Shown in pieces: positions 11,601 to 23,600 of a stretch of DNA of 64,000 nucleotides. Source of the stretch: Camellia lanceoleosa (lineage: Eukaryota; Streptophyta; Magnoliopsida; Ericales; Theaceae); the NCBI GenBank assembly GCA_025200525.1, contig CM045762.1, positions 1,426,001 to 1,490,000 on the forward strand, given 5' to 3'. Each line of letters starts with the position of its first letter. Within the stretch, counting starts at the first letter, position 1. Both the position numbers and the translations under genes were made by a program. The notes under the pieces are model-generated. The model searched no databases. It saw nothing but the letters and a program-made list of their open reading frames with translations, and was not told the origin of the DNA.

Positions 11601-14600
11601 CATTTTTTTCTTCTTCCCTTCGACCTCACCTGTGTTCACTGTTGAACCCTGTGTTAAAATTAATTCAATTATTTTTTAAAATTAATTTTTAATTCGCAAA
11701 AAATAATTTTTACAATTAATTCAATTATTTTAAAATTAATTTTTTTTAATTAATTCAATTGTTTTTTTCTGTGTTAACATTTCAATTAATTCAATTAATT
11801 TCCTAGTTATTCAATTAATTATTTTAATTCAATTAATTTGTTTATTTTAATTCAATTAATTCAATTAATTTCCTAGTTATTTTAATTTCCTGGTTATTCA
11901 ATTAATTATTTTAATTCAATTAATTTGTTTATTTTAATTTAATTAATTTCCTGGTTATTCAATTAATTTGTTTATTTTAATTTGTTTAATTCAATTAATT
12001 TGTTTATTTTAATTCAATTAATTCAATTAATTTCCTAATTATTTTAATTTCCTGGTTATTCAATTAATTATTTTAATTTCAATTAATTATAACTGCATGA
12101 TGGTTCTTGAAAATATTTATATTTTTGTCTATACCATTTATTTTAAAAAAATATCATTTATGGTCGCCTCGATTCGATGAAGCCCTCGCCTCGCCTCGTC
12201 GCCTCGTGCTTAGGCGTTAGGAGACCTTGTCGCCTCGGTTCGCTTTTCGCCTTAAAAAACACTGGTTTTAGCCCTGTCCCCGGCCCCGTTTATCCTCGAA
12301 GTGAAATTACTATTTTACCCCTCTATATATATAAACCAAACCCTCATATCCCTTCTCCTTGCCTCAGACCACGTCTCTCATCTCTCTCTCCCTCACTCAG
12401 ATTTCTAATGCTCACTTCTCATCATCATCATCATCATCTAGAACAGATCTGAATAGATCCGCCGATCCTCCACAACCACCGCCTCCGCCACCACGGCTTC
12501 CTCTTCGACTCCCCAACGCCGCCGCCTCACTCTTACATCCGTTGAAATAGTGTCCACAACACACTGCCCGTCCTCTGCCGCAGATTTCGACATCACTCAT
12601 CGCCTTCTCCATCGCAACACCGCCTCTGTCCGGCCTCCGTTGCAGCTCCAGTGGATGATTTGGATTTCGATTTGACCCAGACGATGCGCCAGTTGATCTA
12701 TGAGAATAACTCAGATCTATATATGTGTAATGATTGTTAATGATTATGATAGATACATATATGTGTGTATATGTAATGAACAATTTTAGATCTCTTTCTT
12801 TTCTTTTCTTTTTTAAAGTTGTTGATGATGATGATAGATACACATATATGTGTGTGTGTGTGTGTAATGAACAATTTCAGATTTTTTTTTTTTTTTTGTA
12901 AGTTGTTGATGATGATGATGGAATATACTGAAAACAACAGATTAAATTTTTTTTATTTTTTATTTTTTATTTTTTTTTTGTGTTGAACAAAATTATTATA
13001 AAAAAAAAAAAAAACAAACAAACAAGTCGGGAATTTTCGGGGTCGGGGAAACCTAATCCCCGTTAGGGGACGGAGGGAGGAGGGGTGATGGCGTCCATGT
13101 CGGGGATCGAGGGCGGGGACGGAGATTTTTTTGCCTTCGGGGATCGAGGACGGAGGACGGGGAGTGTAATCCCCGGCCCCGACTCGGCCCGTTGCCATTC
13201 CTAGTCCTTGGTATGCACGCCACAAGTGTTGCCGAGTGAGTACGCTAGGGGTGAGGGAGGGTGTAAAATGAAGACCCACATTGCCTAGGTAGTATATAAG
13301 CACGAGGACACCCTCACCTCAATAGTTAACTTTTAGGGGTTGAGTTCTACCAAGACTATGTAATAGTTAAAAGGGAAAAAGGAAAAGGAAACAAATAAAA
13401 GACAAGGCATGACACAAAAGACCCAAATAGCTACACAATATAGCTAAAGTTTGGGTTTCCTCCCAAATAGAACCAAGTTTTAAGCTTTTTAGCCAAACAC
13501 AATGAAGCTCATTTGTCCAATTCCTCCATTCATATCGGGGTCCAATCCCCATATCTAGTTCACTATTGGCCAACCTATAACCTGTTCATGCTTTTGATGC
13601 ACGTTCACAAGATGACTCTTAGCAACCCTAAGAAAGTTGACTCGAATTTCACTGAAAGTGGTTCCAACTCTTGTTTGGGTGGAGACTTAATAAAAGGAAG
13701 GGTGGTTGCACTGGAAGGAATAGGAAAGTCTGTAAGAGGTGGAAAAGCTTCTACTAAATTGGTTGTTCCATCCACTAAGAAACACTCTTCCTCCACTAGA
13801 GGTCGATTAGAAACATTGAAAACATTTAGCCTAACCTTTATATTCTCAAAAGATACATCCATCACCCTAGTCCTACAATTGATACACATATTAGCCCTAG
13901 CTAAGAAGGAATAGTTATTTCTTGGGATTGTGCACAGGTTCTTTGTCAAGGGCAAGAAAGTCCACCGGAAAGTTGATCTTCTCTACCTGGACTAAGATAT
14001 CTCTACCAACCCACATGCTATGAAGCATGGGTACTTCGAAAATGTTGTCATACTTGTACCGAATACTTACCGGGTATTGGTACTCATACCAATAGGGCTG
14101 CATGTGTACTAGGTACTCAAAATACGTACCGGATATTTTTTATATGTTCTTTGGCACTTGGGTACTCCATGGGTACATCAGGAGTACACCAAGCTATGAG
14201 ACATTGGTGGAGATATGTTTAATTTGTTAGAGAGTTTTGATTTACTTGAAATAGCAAATCCTTTACTTGATGTGTCGGAGAGGAAAGATGTATTATTCAA
14301 TAATAAAGTTGATAGAAGCGAAAACTGAAGTTTCAAGTTTTCAAATTTTGCTTAGTTTGCTTTTGGAACGAAATTTTGTTTTGTAATTTGTCCTATTTTA
14401 TGGCATTAAAATAGCTTATAGACTTTGCTTTGGTATTGGTATTGTTGAATTATGATTTTTTTTTTTGGTTTTGTAATTTCTCCTTAGTTTTGGTATTGAA
14501 CTTTTATTTGTAGATTGAATCTCAAACTATAAAATTATAAATTATAACAAATAAAAAATTTATTGACGTACTCCAGCCGTACCCGTATTCTATTTTTCTA

Positions 14601-17600
14601 GGTCTTGTCGTATCGGTATACTTGTATCTTACACCAGTATCCATACCCACACCCATGCTTCATAGCCCACATGGAATCTTAATAGATTTGTCTGCTAATT
14701 GCACAAATGTCATCGTGGGTTTTAGCTCTCCAAGCCCAAGTTACTCATACACCAGGTAGAGAAAATGATTAATACTCACTCCTAAATCCAAAAGTTATCA
14801 ATCTATGGAATTGTTACCTATAACACTGGAGATGGTGGGAGTGTTAGATAGCTTGATATACATTGTTGGACTCTTTTCTTGATAGCTTAGGCTTTTGGGA
14901 AAATTGGTAACTTAACATGGTATCAGAACTTTAGTTGAGAGAGGTCTTGGGTTCAAGTCTCTTCATCGGCATTTGGTATTATATCCCTGTTTGGTTTCTT
15001 TCTCTTTGTTTGGCTGTTTGCTTCTCATTCTGTTTGGTTCTCTATTTCTCTCCACGTGCAAGACGGGGTTGCACGTGAGAAAGGATGTTAGATAGCTTGA
15101 TATACATTCTTGGGTTCATTTCCTAATAGCTTAGGCTTTTAGGAAAGGGAGCACCAGGAGCACTCCCGAGTCCAAAATTATATTATCGTTGTTTGGAAAC
15201 CTAATCCCAAAAGTAAGTATTTGGCTTGAGTTTCATCTAAACCCTAAGAGAAGAATCTGGCCGCTTATGGTGGAGGAGGAATAGCTGTCTTCAATGAAAT
15301 CTCCATGAAAGAACCTTGGAATCTCTTTCCTCTAGCCTTGAGAGCCTCCTTTCAATGTTCCAACACCTCTATTTTCGTCCCTAAGTCTGTTTTCTGTACT
15401 TCCAAACAAATTAAGATTGAAAAGAGCCAAAACCATGTTAAAATTCTGTATTTTGCGTCGACCGTCGATCGAGAGGACAACTGCTGCAGCTAGAGTCTTG
15501 AACTCTGATTTTTTTTTTTTTTAGAGAGTATCCCAGTGTTCAAGCAGTGGAGAGCCACGAGCTTTCCATTGTCCCATTATCTTTGCAGCCCATTCTAGTT
15601 GCATTCTGGTCACTTCATTGAGCCTTTAAGCCTCCAATTTAAAGCCAAGTGCCATGCAAACGCCTCTTATGACCTGCAATCATGCAAACGAAGTAAACTA
15701 CATCAAGTAACAATGGCAAAGGTCATAACAAGTGCATATTAGAGGGGCTTAAATGTACACATTACAATACCAATCAACACCCTAAGGGAAGAGTTTAGTT
15801 GCCCATGGAGGAGGAGAATGACTTATGTGTGGAGAACGCCATCCTTTGAACCTTGGATTGTCTCCTTTTGCCTCTTTTGCCGTCTTTCGATATGTGAAGA
15901 ACTCTCTTTTCATAGCTAAGTTTTATTTTATTTTTTTGATAAATGGCTAAGTTTCCCTTTTATAGTCCTCAAAAAGGACTTCGATTGCCTAAAAAGCATT
16001 GAAAAACCAGACTTCCACAACCTCCACCGCCTAGGCAAAGCTCAAGCTTGCATGGGCAAATCCTGAAATCACCCAAACAGGAAACTGCTGTGAACCGGAA
16101 ACTTCTGCAGGAACCACTGCCCCCGCGGTGGCCTTGGGCACCTGGCGAGAAAATACTGGACTTCCTTTCTTTTTCTTTTTTTTTGCTGCTTCGTTCTTGT
16201 ATCTAATCAGGTTGCGTCCATGATACTTCTTGCCAACTCTCTCCTAAGCATCGTACAATCTGAAATCTCGGAAACACAAGTAAAAGCAACAAGTAAACAC
16301 CAATAAAAAGTCCTAGCAAGTTTGCTTTGAAGACCTAAATGCATAACATTTCAGCTCCAATAAAAAAGCCACAAAACAAAACAAAAGAAACCCTAAATCT
16401 CTATTCTCAATTCAATATCATAGTTTAAATAAACCTATTACATTAAAGGCTTACTTATAGGCATCAAAGATAACCTTAACTAAAAATTACCAAAAATAAA
16501 AATACAATATTTAAATCTTATTTAAGGTTCTAATATTGATATAATTTCTAAAAATCCAACTTTTGAAAAGTCTTCTGTTCTTTCTTCATCTATCACCTTT
16601 TCTGTCCCTATCACCAGTTTTGGAGAGAGATATCTCCATAGAAAATATCCTCCAAGTCAAGAAAAAGATACTCTAAACCTTGTCATACTTCAGAAGCGCA
16701 CTCCACCACCTTTGCGGCCCCCAAGGCCTTTGAGAGTTTTGACAATTGCTGGGCCACAAAGAGGAGGCCACTTGTCCCCTTATATCCACTCAAGCACGTG
16801 ACACTATGCTCTCAAGTGAACTAGCTGTCAAGACCCAACCCTCCTATAAATAGGAGGTCTCCACCTTTTGGCTTGCAAGAAGCAATCCTTCTCCTCCATG
16901 GCCACTCTCTCTCTTCTCCTAAAACTGCCTCTGCTCTCATTGCGTCCACCTCTAGTAGTCTCACACCATCTGACTGTCTACCTTACTTGTCACAAAAATG
17001 GCTTCATAACCAGCTTACTCAATGTTAGCCATCCACAAAAAGTATTTAGTTTATTGAGATTGCGCAGGTGTACCAAAAATTATATCATAAGCAATTAGAG
17101 TTGCTCAAGACTTAATTACAACCCATCTAAAAAGGTGGTTTTCGCATTAACCTGTTCAGGTTGAGTAGTTACCCTGCAACACTTACAAATCGAGTTGTGA
17201 AATTTTTTCAAAGAATAGCCATTTACTTATTTTCAACATAACGCCTTCAATATTAGTAGTTAGAACTGTTTTGTTTTAGTGAAGTAAATCTGGGTGCTTT
17301 GCTGCAGATGGCTTCTTGGTTATCCAGTTGTGTACTTGTTTGGCAAGGAGCATATTGCAGATGCTATATACAATCTTTCCACCAAGTCTCTTCACCTCTT
17401 CAAAGTTTTAGTCCACAGGTATCTTGTCTGTGATTCTTACCCTAGGGTTTACTCAGAATTTAGATACAATTTAGTTGGTTTGTCTGGCGTTCATTTCTTT
17501 GGAATTATTGCAAGTTCTGCTGTAATGGTTTGTGACAGTTTCATTTTTCCTAATAAAAAAAGGGCAACCAAGTGCATGAAGCTTCCACTAAAGCGGGGTT

Positions 17601-20600
17601 TGGGGAGGGCAAAAAGAATATTTTAGTCAAAAGTTAATTGTTCTGTAATAGAAGCATTTCAAATGTAGGAAGTGAGCATAAAAGAAGTATCTAAACAAAT
17701 AAAAGTACTCTGTAGTGTCTTCACGTGAAGAAAATTGGTGAAGATGCAATCAAATGATGAGGATATATGTTTCTTGCTATGTCTAAGATAACTATTTTGA
17801 AATTTTCAAAACATATGGTTGTTGGTTGCTCGGCATATTATGTATTTCTGTTCCAATAGTTTTCATCGTTTCAAGTGCATCCTATTGAAGTAGCTTTTTA
17901 TTTATTTATTTATATAAGCTTAATGACACTGATTGAGAATACTGTACTTTTGTAGGAATGGTACCTCCAGTAAGGGAAACCAGGAAGAGGAACTGATGAG
18001 GTGAGACTCTTCATTATGTAATTTTGCTGGAAATTTGATTATTATTGCATTAATATTATGTTAGTGGATGTACATAATATGTTAGTGATGTATATAATAT
18101 GTTAGTGGCTGTTAGTGGACATATAGTGGCAAGATATAATGCAGCACCATCTTCTCCACTACCCCAATGGCCAACCCACTAGAGAGTGGAATGGGTTTGG
18201 TGACAACCAATCACCTCCTCCCTCAATTGTGTATAAATTGAGGTGAGGAGGAGGAGTAGAAATATCAAGAAACAACAACAACACATCAGTGAAAGATTGT
18301 GAGAGTTTGAGAGTTCTATAGAGAGTGAAGGTGAGGTGTGAGTGTAATCTCCCTCCGGGAAAAATTCTATAGTGATAGCTCTCCGTGGACGAGGCAATTG
18401 CGAACCACGTAAATATTGTTGTGTTCTTGTTCCATATTTTTCGATTTGGTATCGAGCAACAAAAACACAGCAGACCCTAAAACCGTCATAGCTATGCTCA
18501 AGTCACGTCCGAAACCACTTCAACCCCCGCGCCATTCCGGTGAAAACGGCCAACAAGGCTACAAATTACCAAATAGCAGTTTGATGATAAGTCACGGTCT
18601 CGGTGTGATTTTTGCAACAAGCTCGCCATACACGCTAAACGTGTTGGAAGATCCATGGCAAACCCGCAACCGAAAAGCAAAGAACAAGGAGAGAAGAATC
18701 GTGGCTTTCCCTCGCTAATGAAGCCGATTCGGGTCCTTCAACAAATAGCGATTGATCAACTCTTAAAGTCGATAAAATCCAACTCCTCATCCCAGACTCC
18801 TAGTAATTTTTGGCACAAACAGGTAGAAATCCTAAAGCCTTCTCTTGCCTAAACTTCTCTCCGTGGATCATAGATTCCGGTGCCTCCGATCACATGACTA
18901 GTTTTTCCCATTTATTTAGTACCTATTTCCCTTGTTCTGGTCATGACAAAATCAGAATAGCCGATGGTAGTTTTTCACCTATTGCAGGAAAAGGATTTAT
19001 TAAACTAACTGAGAAAATTAATCTCAATGCTGTTCTTCACGTCCCCAACTTAGCCTGTAACCCTTTTGTCTGTCAGTAAACTATCTAAGGATTCTAATTG
19101 TCGTGTTACATTTTTTGAATCCCATTGTGAATTTCAGGACCAGAACTCGGGGATGATGATTGGGCGTGCTAGGATGCTTGAAGGTCTTTACTACTTTGAT
19201 GAAGTACCTGTTAGTAATAAAAAAGCTCAGAGCTTTAATAGTACTAGTTCAATCTCTGTTCGAGAAAAAATGATGCTATGGCACTGTAGGCTAGGACATC
19301 CTAGTTTTCTTTATCAAACATTTATTTCGCATTATTTAAAGGGATTGATTGTTCTTCTTTTCATTGTGAAAGTTGCATTTTGCAAAATCTCATCGCCTAC
19401 TTATTTGCCAAAACCTTACCAAAGCTTCCAAACCTTTTTATTTGATTCATAGTGATGTTTGGGGCCCTTCTAAAATCACTACCCTTTTGGTAAAAGATGG
19501 TTTGTTACTTTTATTGATGACCATACCGCTTATGTTGGATTTATTTGATGAATAAAATCGATGTGAAAAATTTATTCACAAATTTTTATATGATTGAAAA
19601 CCAATTTCAAACCAAAATTGGTATTTTACATTCTGATAATGGAACAGAATATTTCAATGAGCAGTTGGGTGAGTTTTTGGAAAAAAATGGGATTTTTCAT
19701 CAATCTACATGTCGGGATACCCCTCAACAAAATGGCATTGCAGAATGAAAAAATAAACATTTACTTGAAGTAGCACGTGCTATAATGTTTTACATGCATG
19801 TTCCTAAATATTTATGGGGTGAAGCAATTTTAACAGCCTCTTATTTGATAAACAGGATGCCTACAAAGGTGTTAACATACAAAACACCTTTTGATTGTCT
19901 CAAACATTTTTTTCCTGACACGAGGTTGTTTTCTGATTTACCCGCCAAAGTTTTTGGATGTACTGCCTATGTTCATGTTCCCAGTCAATTTCGTTCAAAA
20001 CTTGACCCCCGTGCTGTAAAATGTGTTTTTTTGGGTTATTCCTCAAACAAAAAGGGGTATAAGTGTTTCGATCCTCAATCTAAGAAATTTCATGTGAGTA
20101 TGGATGTGTCATTTGTGGAAACAAAATCCTATTTCCCCAACACTTCTCTTCAGGGGAAGACAAGTGGAGTAGAAGACAATTTTTGGGATATTTCTATCCC
20201 GCTCCCCAATGTCATTTATCCTACACAAAAACCACATCTGTCTGATAATGATCACTTAGGAGAACCAAGTTCTATGGTGCCTAGTCAAGAAGATTCTTGT
20301 TTAGGGGGAGAAGTACTACAAAATGATCTAAATTCGAGCTGTCAGTTTATACTAGGAAGCGATTTCATCGAGAATAATGACCGAATGTCCATCCTAACGA
20401 CCGAATGTCCACCGAGTTCGCATCGAAATTTTAGGTAATCCTATTCCTTCTATTTCCGACCTTGATGTTCCTATAGCAATTAGGAAAGGTGTCCAAATTG
20501 CATTAAACATCCTATTGCAAATTACCTCTCCTATCAAAGACCTGTCTAAAACCATAGAGCTTTCACATCTAGGATTTCACACTTGTTTGTTCCAAGGAAT

Positions 20601-23600
20601 ATACAGAAGCATTGGATGATCCGAATTGGAAATTAGCAGTCATGGAGGAGATGAATGCTTTAAGGAGAAGTGGTACTTGGGAGATAGTTGATCTACCCAA
20701 AGACAAGAAAACAGTTGGGTGTAAATGGGTGTTTACGATAAAATGTAACGCAGATGGAAGTGTTGAGAGATACAAGGCGAGACTGGTGGCTAAAGGCTTC
20801 ACTCAAACTTATGGGATTGACTATCAGGAGACGTTTGCTCCTGTTGCTAAAATAAATTCCATTAGAGTACTGTTATCTCTTGCGAAGAAATTGATTGGCC
20901 CCTGCATCAACTTGACATTAAAAATGCATTTCTCAATGGTGATCTTGAAGAGGAGGTGTTCATGAGCCTACCGCCGGGATTTGAGCAGAGACTTGGTAGC
21001 GACAAAGTATGCAGATTGAACAAGTCATTATACGGACTCAAACAATCACCAAGAGCGTGGTTTGAACGCTTTGGGAAGCGATTATCAATTGTGGCTTCTC
21101 GCAGAGTCAAGCGAATCACACAATATTTTATAAACATTCAAAAGACAAGAAATTGCAATTTTGATTGTTTATGTTGATGACATCATTTTAACCGGTAATG
21201 ATGAAGCGAGTTAGCGACCCTCAAAGAGAAACTCGCAAAAGAATTTCACATTAAGGATCCGAGTCCTCAAGTATTTCCTAATGGAATTTGCAAGATCCAA
21301 GGAAGGTATATTCGTTAATCGAGAAAATATGTTCTTGATCTCCTTGGAGAAACAGTATGCTTGGTTGTAAGATGGTGGAGACTCGACGAGCCTAACTTGA
21401 AGTTACAAGTCGCTAAGGTCAAGAAGTCAAAGAGAGGAACAATATCGACTTGTAGGGAAATTGATTTACTTGTCTCATACGCGGCCTGATATTGCCTTTG
21501 CAGTCAGCATGGTAAGTCAGTTCATGCACTCACCAGGGGCAGAGCACTTTGAGGCCGTTTATAAGATCTCAAGATACTTGAAAGGAACTCCAGGGAGAGG
21601 CTTACTGTTCAAGAAACATGGACATCTTCAAGTTGAAGTATACACAGATGCAGACTGGGCAGGAAGTGTTACAGACAGGAGATCAACATCCGGATACTGC
21701 TCCTTTGTAGGTGGGAACCTAGTTACATGGCGGAGTAAAAAACAGAATGTAATAGCTAGAAGTAGTGCGTATGAGTTCGTGAGTCATGCCCATGGAATCT
21801 GTGAAGTAATGTGGATTAAAAGAATTCTTGAAGAATTAAAGCTTTCTCACCCGACACCTATGAAGGTCTATTGTGACAATAAAGCAGCTATATCTATAGC
21901 TCATAATCCAATTCTACATGATCGCACAAAACATATAGAAGTGGATAAACATTTCATCAAGGAGAAAATCAATCCGCATAATCAGATGACCTACCTTCCA
22001 ACAGGTGAACAATTAGCTGATGTGCTAACGAAGGGACTACACAAGAAGCAATTTGATAAGCTGACTAGCAAGCTGGCTATGGAAGATATCTTCAAACCAG
22101 CTTGAGGGGGAGTGCTAGAAATTTGATTATTATTGCATTAATATTATGTTAGTGGATGTAAATAATATGTTAGTGATGTATATAATATGTTAGTGGCTGT
22201 TAGTGGACATATAGTGGCAAGATATAATGCAGCACCATCTTCTCCACTACCCCAATGGCCAACCCACTAGAGAGTGGAATGGGTTTGGTGACAACCAATC
22301 ACCTCCTCCCTCAATTGTGTATAAATTGAGGTGAGGAGGAGGGGTAGAAATATCAAGAAACAACAACAACACATCAGTGAAAGATTGTGAGAGTTTGAGA
22401 GTTCTATAGAGAGTGAAGGTGAGGTGTGAGTGTAATCTCCCTCCGGGAAAAATTCTATAGTGATAGCTCTCCGTGGACGTAGGCAATTGCCGAACCACGT
22501 AAATATTGTTGTGTTCTTGTTCCACATATTTTTATGATTAATTTAGTCATATCTTTCTAGTGATCTGTGAGGTGATTTTATGTGGGAGTTTTAACATATA
22601 TTGAAGGGGAGAAAAAGGAAGACTAATAACTGCTATCTATCTTTGTTTAATAGGTAAATTACAAATAAAGGTTTGCTTAAAATACAAATTGCCCCCTGTG
22701 GTTCTAGAAATTACATCCTACCCTTTCAAGTTTCTAATCACATAACAAATGATCCCTTTTATTAATAAATCATCAAGTTGATTAACAGTTTTTAATTATG
22801 TTAGAAATATATTCCAATTAACAATTTAAGTAATTTTATTGTTGTATAGGAGAACAGTTTGGAATTTCATTTTTTCTACTAATTCTGTTAAAAAAAAAAT
22901 TATGACAAAGGGATATTTGTAATTTTCAAAACAACAGGGAGCAATTTCTATTTTAAGCAAATTTCAAGGGATATATTTATAATTTACCCTTATTTAATTG
23001 TTTTGTTTTGACATGTTTTGATGCAACGAATCACTTATTGGCTGATGTCCAGTTTGGGTGTGATGACTGTGTATGTGTGTTTATATCATCATTCAATAAG
23101 CTGTACTTCTGTCAATTTGTGTAGAAGTGGTTTACTTCTCTAGTCTTCTGGGTAGTAATCTCATTGTGTTATATAAGACAAAGGATAAGACAATATGTGT
23201 CATGACCAATGATCCCTTCCAATAGAGAAGGCCTAATCACTTTCTTTGTCTTCAATGGTGCGTGATGTGCAAGAGTTCAGAATGACGGATCGTTTATTTC
23301 TCCATTGTCAGGTGGCTCTTTTATTATGGTAGCGTCTTTTCGCTTTGTGTGATGATCAATGGGTTGCTCTACGGGAGTGCACACACATGTTTATGTTGTA
23401 AAAATTGTGTATTTAAATAAAAAAATTAACAGATTCATATTTAATTGAATTGAACTAAATCATACAACTTAATGAACAGAAATACATAGAACAAAAATAA
23501 GGAAAAGAAAGCAAACCGAAGCCTGTATCATACCACAGTCATCTTAAAACAGATTTGTCGTCTCATCGTGGGTGCTGGAGATATGTCGACATCTGTCTCC

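Larger units (their letters stand above)
8956..17307 (+). other. Host gene 1 intron of 8.35 kb
   Basis: Donor GTAACT to acceptor TTTGCTGCAG. It contains a copia relic, two hAT-type elements, a Gypsy relic and a TRIM, listed separately. Stretches 8960-10430 and 15150-17300 show no recognised gene or element. Both look like old transposon noncoding sequence, with poly-T at 10217-10234 and a TATA-like CTATAAATAG at 16843 followed by leader-like sequence that could be a decayed LTR promoter. Confidence 0.75.
18025..22526 (+). mobile_element. Copia-2: young but coding-dead copia element
   Basis: LTRs 18025-18434 and 22113-22526 differ at only about six places by eye. PBS TGGTATCGAGC at 18447-18457 is one deletion away from the usual copia PBS. 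Polypurine tract TTGAGGGGGAG is at 22102-22112. Flanks AATTT and TATTT are an imperfect target duplication. Domains run gag remnant, protease, integrase, RT, RNase H on the plus strand, in the same direction as host gene 1. Most of gag is missing and pol has many frameshifts. Confidence 0.92.

Noticed and set aside
12421..12450. Run coding for consecutive His codons followed by TCTAGA and AGATCT, looking like a cloning vector tag
   Set aside because: It is an ATC microsatellite inside continuous plant repeat sequence; no vector backbone on either side.
20569..20802. Minus-strand ORF opposite Copia-2 RT
   Set aside because: Shadow frame of the plus-strand RT.
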